Shown here one piece after another: positions 60,355 to 64,000 of a DNA stretch of 64,000 bases. The notes under the pieces were generated by a model. It was given only the letters and a program-made list of their open reading frames with translations, was not told where the DNA came from and searched no databases. Each line of letters opens with the position of its first letter. The first letter of the stretch is position 1. A program made the translations under genes and the position numbers. Source of the stretch: Butyricicoccus intestinisimiae (GTDB lineage Bacteria; Bacillota; Clostridia; Oscillospirales; Butyricicoccaceae). The stretch lies in assembly GCF_018918345.1 (NCBI RefSeq), contig NZ_JAHLQI010000001.1, forward strand, positions 186,001-250,000. The letters run 5' to 3'.

Positions 60355-61644
60355 ATGGTTGGTTACGAACAGACGTTAGAGCGCATACATGCCCACGGCA
60401 GATTCAGCGGCACACCGTGCTTGGATCGCATCCGTGCCCTGCTGGCGATATTGGGAAATCCACAAAAAAAACTGAAATTTATCCATGTTGCGGGTACAAA
60501 TGGCAAGGGAAGCATCGCGGTGTTAAGTGCATCCGCTTTACAGCAGGACGGATACAAAACCGGTCTGTACACCTCGCCGTTTATCATGGATTTCTGTGAG
60601 CGCATCCGCGTCAATGAACAAATGATTCCGCGCGAAGACCTGTGCCGCATTGCGGCGCAGGTCGCGGAAAAAGAGCAGCAGCTGATTTTACCGGAAGGCG
60701 AGCACATCGGGGAATTCGAGTTCACAACCGCGTGTGCGATGCAGTATTTTGCAGAACAAGCGTGTGATATTGTCGTGCTGGAAGTCGGCCTCGGCGGACG
60801 GTATGACGCGACGAATATCATAGATGCACCGGAAGTTGCTGTGATGGCACACGTGGCGCTGGATCACATGGCGGTGCTCGGCAATACGGTAGAAGAAATT
60901 GCTGCGGATAAAAGCCATATTGTCAAGCCTGACAGTGTGCTCGTCAATTATCCGGAGCAGAAAGACAGCGTAGACGATGTTCTTGCCCGCCGCTGCTATG
61001 AGGTGACAGCGCAGTACATCAAAGCGCCAATGCCGGAAATTGCGTCCTGTACATTGGAAGGCACGGACTGTGTGATTGACGGCAAACCATTTCATCTGCG
61101 CCTGATTGGCAGACACCAAGCGTACAATGCGGCAACGGCATATGCTGTGCTGCAGGTGCTGAACAAAAAGGGCTGGCATATCTCCGCGCAGGCGATTGCT
61201 GACGGGTTTGCTCGTGCAGGGATTGCAGGCAGACAGGAGATTGTGCAGACCGACCCGCTTTTGATGATTGACGGCGCGCATAACGTAGACGGCGTGACTG
61301 CGCTGTGTGCAACGCTGGATGATTTGCTGCCAGCGGGCGGCATTTCGCTGGTATTGGGCATGGTGGCGGACAAGCAGTATGAAGCCTGTGTGCGGATGCT
61401 GGTTCGCCGCGCGGATTCCGTCTACACCGTGCAGCCGGATAATCCGCGCGCTTTGGACAGCCGCACGCTGACCACGATGATTCGCACGTTTTCTCCGTAC
61501 TGCAACGTCATTGACTGCGGAGATGTGCCGTCTGCGCTCAAGCGCGCTGTGCGCTATGCGGACGAATCGGACGCCGTCATTGTATGCGGTTCGCTGTATG
61601 TTGCGGGCGAAGCAAAAAATGCGCTGGCAGATGGTATAATCTGA
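60355..61644 (+). CDS. folC: folylpolyglutamate synthase / dihydrofolate synthase
   Basis: 429 residues. Mur-ligase fold: P-loop FIHVAGTNGKGSIAVL, then LEVGLGGRYDATNII (metal and folate site), and the later LMIDGAHNVDGV. It adds glutamate to folates, keeping the C1 carriers that fmt, purine synthesis and corrinoid methyl transfer need. It starts six bases after valS, as in many Firmicutes, and should be read from the same T-box transcript. A terminator follows. Confidence 0.95.
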   Translation: MVGYEQTLERIHAHGRFSGTPCLDRIRALLAILGNPQKKLKFIHVAGTNGKGSIAVLSASALQQDGYKTGLYTSPFIMDFCERIRVNEQMIPREDLCRIAAQVAEKEQQLILPEGEHIGEFEFTTACAMQYFAEQACDIVVLEVGLGGRYDATNIIDAPEVAVMAHVALDHMAVLGNTVEEIAADKSHIVKPDSVLVNYPEQKDSVDDVLARRCYEVTAQYIKAPMPEIASCTLEGTDCVIDGKPFHLRLIGRHQAYNAATAYAVLQVLNKKGWHISAQAIADGFARAGIAGRQEIVQTDPLLMIDGAHNVDGVTALCATLDDLLPAGGISLVLGMVADKQYEACVRMLVRRADSVYTVQPDNPRALDSRTLTTMIRTFSPYCNVIDCGDVPSALKRAVRYADESDAVIVCGSLYVAGEAKNALADGII

Positions 61645-61670
61645 CAGATTATTTTTCAGAAACTTTTTAT

Positions 61671-61712
61671 AATAGAATCGTTCTTCGAGAGAAGAACGGT
61701 TCTATTTTTTTT
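61671..61712 (+). terminator. rho-independent terminator after folC
   Basis: A 16-bp stem, AATAGAATCGTTCTTC (61671-61686) with GAAGAACGGTTCTATT (61691-61706), one T-G pair, GAGA loop, long T run. Confidence 0.9.
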
Positions 61713-61744
61713 GCCTATATTGCGAAGGTTGGGAGGAAAACAGC

Positions 61745-62104
61745 ATGAAATGTTCGCATAAACGAGAGAAACAAGGCATTGTGATACGCTTTTGCGGAGA
61801 ACTAGGGCATCATGAGGCGGCACAGTGTGTCGAATATCTGGAAAAAACCATGATACTATATGCAAATGACCCGATTATTTTGGATTTGTCCGGTTTGACC
61901 TTTATGGACAGCTCCGGCATTGCCGTGGTGCTCGGAGCGCAGCGGAATCTGTTGGGGGCGGGGCAAACATTTTGTGTGATTCGCACACCGCCGTCCGCGA
62001 TGCGCATTTTCAAGGCGGCAGGCATTCAAAAACGCGTGCAGTTTTTGCCGGATCTGCCGACATTGCATTTGGAAGAGGAGGAACCGGTATGCGCAGGGAA
62101 ATAA
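61745..62104 (+). CDS. spoIIAA: anti-sigma F factor antagonist SpoIIAA
   Basis: 119 residues, a STAS domain. The phosphorylated serine lies in FMDSSGIAVVLGA (Ser56/57). In the forespore its unphosphorylated form binds SpoIIAB and frees sigma-F. GGGAGGAAAAC lies upstream. It overlaps spoIIAB by 16 bases. The order AA-AB-sigF is the classic spoIIA operon and shows that the organism can, or once could, form spores. Confidence 0.94.
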   Translation: MKCSHKREKQGIVIRFCGELGHHEAAQCVEYLEKTMILYANDPIILDLSGLTFMDSSGIAVVLGAQRNLLGAGQTFCVIRTPPSAMRIFKAAGIQKRVQFLPDLPTLHLEEEEPVCAGK

Positions 62105-62532
62105 ACCAGATGAGCATCAAATTTCCGAGCCGTTCGTGCAACGAGGCATTTGCACGGCAGGCAGTCGCGGCATTTGCTGCACAGCTTGACCCGACGATTG
62201 AGGAGATGAATGACATCAAAACAGCGGTCAGCGAGGCGGTCACCAACTGTATTGTGCATGCGTACAAAGAGCGAACCGGATACATAACCATACAGGCAAA
62301 GCTGTTTGAGGGCGGAGAAATACAGATTTCAGTTCGAGATAAAGGCTGCGGCATACCGGATGTGCCGCGGGCGCGGCAGCCGATGTTCACAACCGGTGAC
62401 GCGGGGCGTTCCGGTATGGGATTTACCATCATGGAGAGCTTTATGGACAAGCTGCGCGTTCGCTCGCGCGAAGGCATCGGCACGCAGGTTGTGATGACCA
62501 AGCGCATAGCAATTCGTTTTGGACAGAAGTAA
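62089..62532 (+). CDS. spoIIAB: anti-sigma F factor / serine kinase SpoIIAB
   Basis: 147 residues, GHKL ATPase fold. N-box EAVTNCIVHAYKE, G1 box RDKGCGIPDVP and G2 GRSGMGFTIMESFMD. It holds sigma-F inactive and phosphorylates SpoIIAA. GGAAGAGGAGGAA lies before the ATG at 62089. Overlaps both neighbours. Confidence 0.95.
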   Translation: MRREINQMSIKFPSRSCNEAFARQAVAAFAAQLDPTIEEMNDIKTAVSEAVTNCIVHAYKERTGYITIQAKLFEGGEIQISVRDKGCGIPDVPRARQPMFTTGDAGRSGMGFTIMESFMDKLRVRSREGIGTQVVMTKRIAIRFGQK

Positions 62533-63238
62533 CGAACAGCTGCGCCTGCTGCGATTGGCGCAGAGCGGCGACACAGCCGCCAAAGAACAGCTCATCAGAG
62601 ACAATCAAGCGTTGGTTTGGAGCATTGTCAAGCGATACACAGGGCGCGGCACAGAGGCAGAGGACTTGTTTCAGCTGGGAAGCATCGGACTGCTCAAGGC
62701 GATAGAGGGCTTTGACTGCACATATGGCACACGGTTTTCTACCTATGCGGTGCCCAAAATTTCCGGAGAAATTCGGCGGTTTTTGCGCGATGACGGCGCA
62801 ATGAAAGTCAGCCGCAGTGTCAAAGAACTGGGCTATCGCGTGCACACGGCGCGGGAAACGCTGCATCAAACGCTGTCCAGACCGCCGACCATTCACGAGA
62901 TTGCCAATTGGCTGGAGGTTTCACCGGAAGAAATTGCGGCTTGCGAGACCGCACTGCTGCCGCCGGATTCGCTGCAGCGCGAAATCGGAGAGGACGGCAC
63001 GACACTGGAACAGATGCTTGGAGAAGCATGCATGGAGGAACGTGTCGTTGAATCTCTGGCGCTGCGAGAAGCCATGGAGCGATTGGATGTTCGGTCGCAG
63101 CGCATTTTGCTGCTGCGATATTTTCGCGGGCAGACCCAGCAGGCGTGTGCGCGGCAGCTCGGTATTTCTCAAGTACAGGTGTCGCGGCTGGAAAAAAAGG
63201 CGGTGCAGCAGCTGCGAAAATGGCTGGCGCAAGAGTAA
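62519..63238 (+). CDS. sigF: RNA polymerase sigma-F factor
   Basis: 239 residues from a TTG that overlaps the spoIIAB end by 14 bases; no strong ribosome site, so translation is likely coupled. Region 2 is DNQALVWSIVKRYTGRG, then AEDLFQLGSIGLLKAIEGFD and TRFSTYAVPKISGEIRRFLR. Region 3 is RPPTIHEIANWLEVSPEEI. Region 4 is RILLLRYFRGQTQQACARQL and GISQVQVSRLEKKA. It directs the first forespore-specific genes. Confidence 0.95.
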   Translation: MDRSNEQLRLLRLAQSGDTAAKEQLIRDNQALVWSIVKRYTGRGTEAEDLFQLGSIGLLKAIEGFDCTYGTRFSTYAVPKISGEIRRFLRDDGAMKVSRSVKELGYRVHTARETLHQTLSRPPTIHEIANWLEVSPEEIAACETALLPPDSLQREIGEDGTTLEQMLGEACMEERVVESLALREAMERLDVRSQRILLLRYFRGQTQQACARQLGISQVQVSRLEKKAVQQLRKWLAQE

Positions 63239-63365
63239 GTATTATGGATAACTCAAAAGAGTTATATTGAGAAAAGGCAAAAATTAAAATAGAATAAAAA
63301 AACCACTTTGAAATTTACTAGCATAAAATACGCAAATAAATAGGCAAAAAACTGCAAAAACACTA

Positions 63366-63394
63366 TTGGACAACGCAAATTTGTGTGATATATT
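63366..63394 (+). promoter_or_regulatory. promoter of the SH3-repeat protein gene
   Basis: TTGGAC (63366-63371), 17 bases, TATATT (63389-63394). No terminator was seen between sigF and this promoter; the 200 bases are AT-rich. Confidence 0.6.
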
Positions 63395-63438
63395 AAACAA
63401 AAGGCACGATACTTCTTGAAAAGAAGGAAGGGGATTAT

Positions 63439-64000
63439 ATGAAGAAAAACACAACAATTCGCATCGCAACGGGGATGATGGCTGCGTGTTTGTTATGTGG
63501 AAATGCGTACGCTCTGGATGCTGTTTCACAACAGAACAGCACGGAAATCGTTGCCGCGGCACAGCAGGAGCAGACGGTTGCCGCGAGCAAGACCGGATAC
63601 GCGACTGCCAACGTGAACGTTCGTTCTAAGCCAAGCAACGACGCGGAAATTCTGGGAACGCTGAGCAAGGGCACGCGGGTGGAGATTATCGGAACATCCG
63701 GCAATTGGTACGAGATTTCTTTTTCTGGCAAGTCCGGATACGTGTACAACAAGTACATTTCGACGACCAAACCGACGGAAGATCCGAAGCCGTCTACGAC
63801 ACAGACGGTTTATACGACCGCTGATTTGAATGTTCGCGCACAGCCAAATACCAAGGCTACGGTTCTGGGCACGCTGAAAAAGGGAACGGAAGTACAAACG
63901 ACAGCGCTCAAGGATGGCTGGTACACGATTTCTTTTGCCGGAAAGACCGGATATATCAGCGCAAGCTATACGACGACGACCAAGCCGGGACAGGCAACCA
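63439..64000 (+). CDS. secreted bacterial SH3-repeat protein (3' end outside window)
   Basis: At least 187 residues, open at the window edge. A signal peptide (KKNTTIRIATGMMAACLLCGNAYA) is followed by at least two SH3b repeats of about 70 residues, each with VNVRSKPSNDAEILGTLSKG or LNVRAQPNTKATVLGTLKKG and GNWYEISF or DGWYTISF, then GYVYNKYIS or GYISASYTT. Thr/Pro/Lys-rich linkers join them. SH3b domains bind the cell wall. The C terminus is probably a wall hydrolase such as NlpC/P60 or an amidase, but that part is not visible. GGAAGGGG lies before the ATG. Confidence 0.92.
   Translation, partial: MKKNTTIRIATGMMAACLLCGNAYALDAVSQQNSTEIVAAAQQEQTVAASKTGYATANVNVRSKPSNDAEILGTLSKGTRVEIIGTSGNWYEISFSGKSGYVYNKYISTTKPTEDPKPSTTQTVYTTADLNVRAQPNTKATVLGTLKKGTEVQTTALKDGWYTISFAGKTGYISASYTTTTKPGQAT

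Noticed and set aside
1-64000. tRNA, rRNA or CRISPR arrays
   Set aside because: No cloverleaf-like clusters, rRNA signatures or regularly spaced short repeats were noticed on either strand by eye; a computed scan could still find a missed tRNA.

Overview
The window comes from a spore-forming, anaerobic Firmicute of the class Clostridia. Evidence for this is the spoIIAA-spoIIAB-sigF operon, the cdaA-cdaR and prkC-stp pairs, a valS T-box leader, remA (DUF370) beside gmk and rpoZ, and AGGAGG-type ribosome sites. The high-GC style of the core and the butyrate-producer-like gene set suggest the Oscillospiraceae/Butyricicoccaceae, but that placement is inference and no 16S gene is present. No rRNA, tRNA or CRISPR array was seen.

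Layout. 1-3437: two-subunit ABC exporter (minus strand, second gene cut by the window edge) diverging from a LysR regulator. 3500-10504: two divergent arms of a corrinoid (B12) C1-type locus: a reductive corrinoid-activator-like protein plus a hydantoinase/oxoprolinase-like ASKHA protein on the minus strand; a DUF1638 protein, a corrinoid protein, an unknown Cys-motif protein and an iron alcohol dehydrogenase on the plus strand. No methyltransferase is present in the window. 10672-12576: AraC regulator, DUF2325 protein and flavodoxin; two of the three have a TTAG-N6-CTAA operator upstream, which suggests metal control. 13011-16061: asparagine synthetase and an aspartate carbamoyltransferase carrying its own PyrI-like zinc module.

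16144-28633 is the accessory region. A membrane Ser/Thr kinase gene has been split near its start by a TnpB-only IS200/IS605-type element. A TPR protein gene follows. Then comes an AT-rich ~8.5 kb stretch with the decayed start of an RHS/YD-repeat secreted protein, broken YD-repeat tips, pre-toxin/toxin tails and at least five multi-membrane-span proteins of similar layout. This reads as a graveyard or silent store of polymorphic-toxin C-terminal/immunity modules and is the most novel part of the window.

28667-38363: an HTH protein, DUF815 ATPase, DUF3343 plus cysteine-desulfurase-like enzyme, cdaA-cdaR (c-di-AMP synthesis and its regulator), an FAD-dependent dehydrogenase, an RseC-like membrane protein, a DUF5685 protein, a J-domain protein and a small membrane protein.

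38550-52910 is a housekeeping run in one direction with many ATGA overlaps: yicC, remA, gmk, rpoZ, coaBC, priA, def, fmt, rsmB, rlmN, stp, prkC, rsgA, thiN and a TSCPD protein. It couples nucleotide and cofactor supply, replication restart, translation start, ribosome modification and cell-wall-responsive phosphorylation. 53271-61644: aminotransferase, purB, a foreign-looking DUF2971 gene, T-box-controlled valS and folC. 61745-63238: the spoIIA operon for forespore sigma-F. The window ends inside a secreted SH3-repeat protein. A pair of matching hairpin elements, each just after a -10 box, lies at 14857 and 56244.
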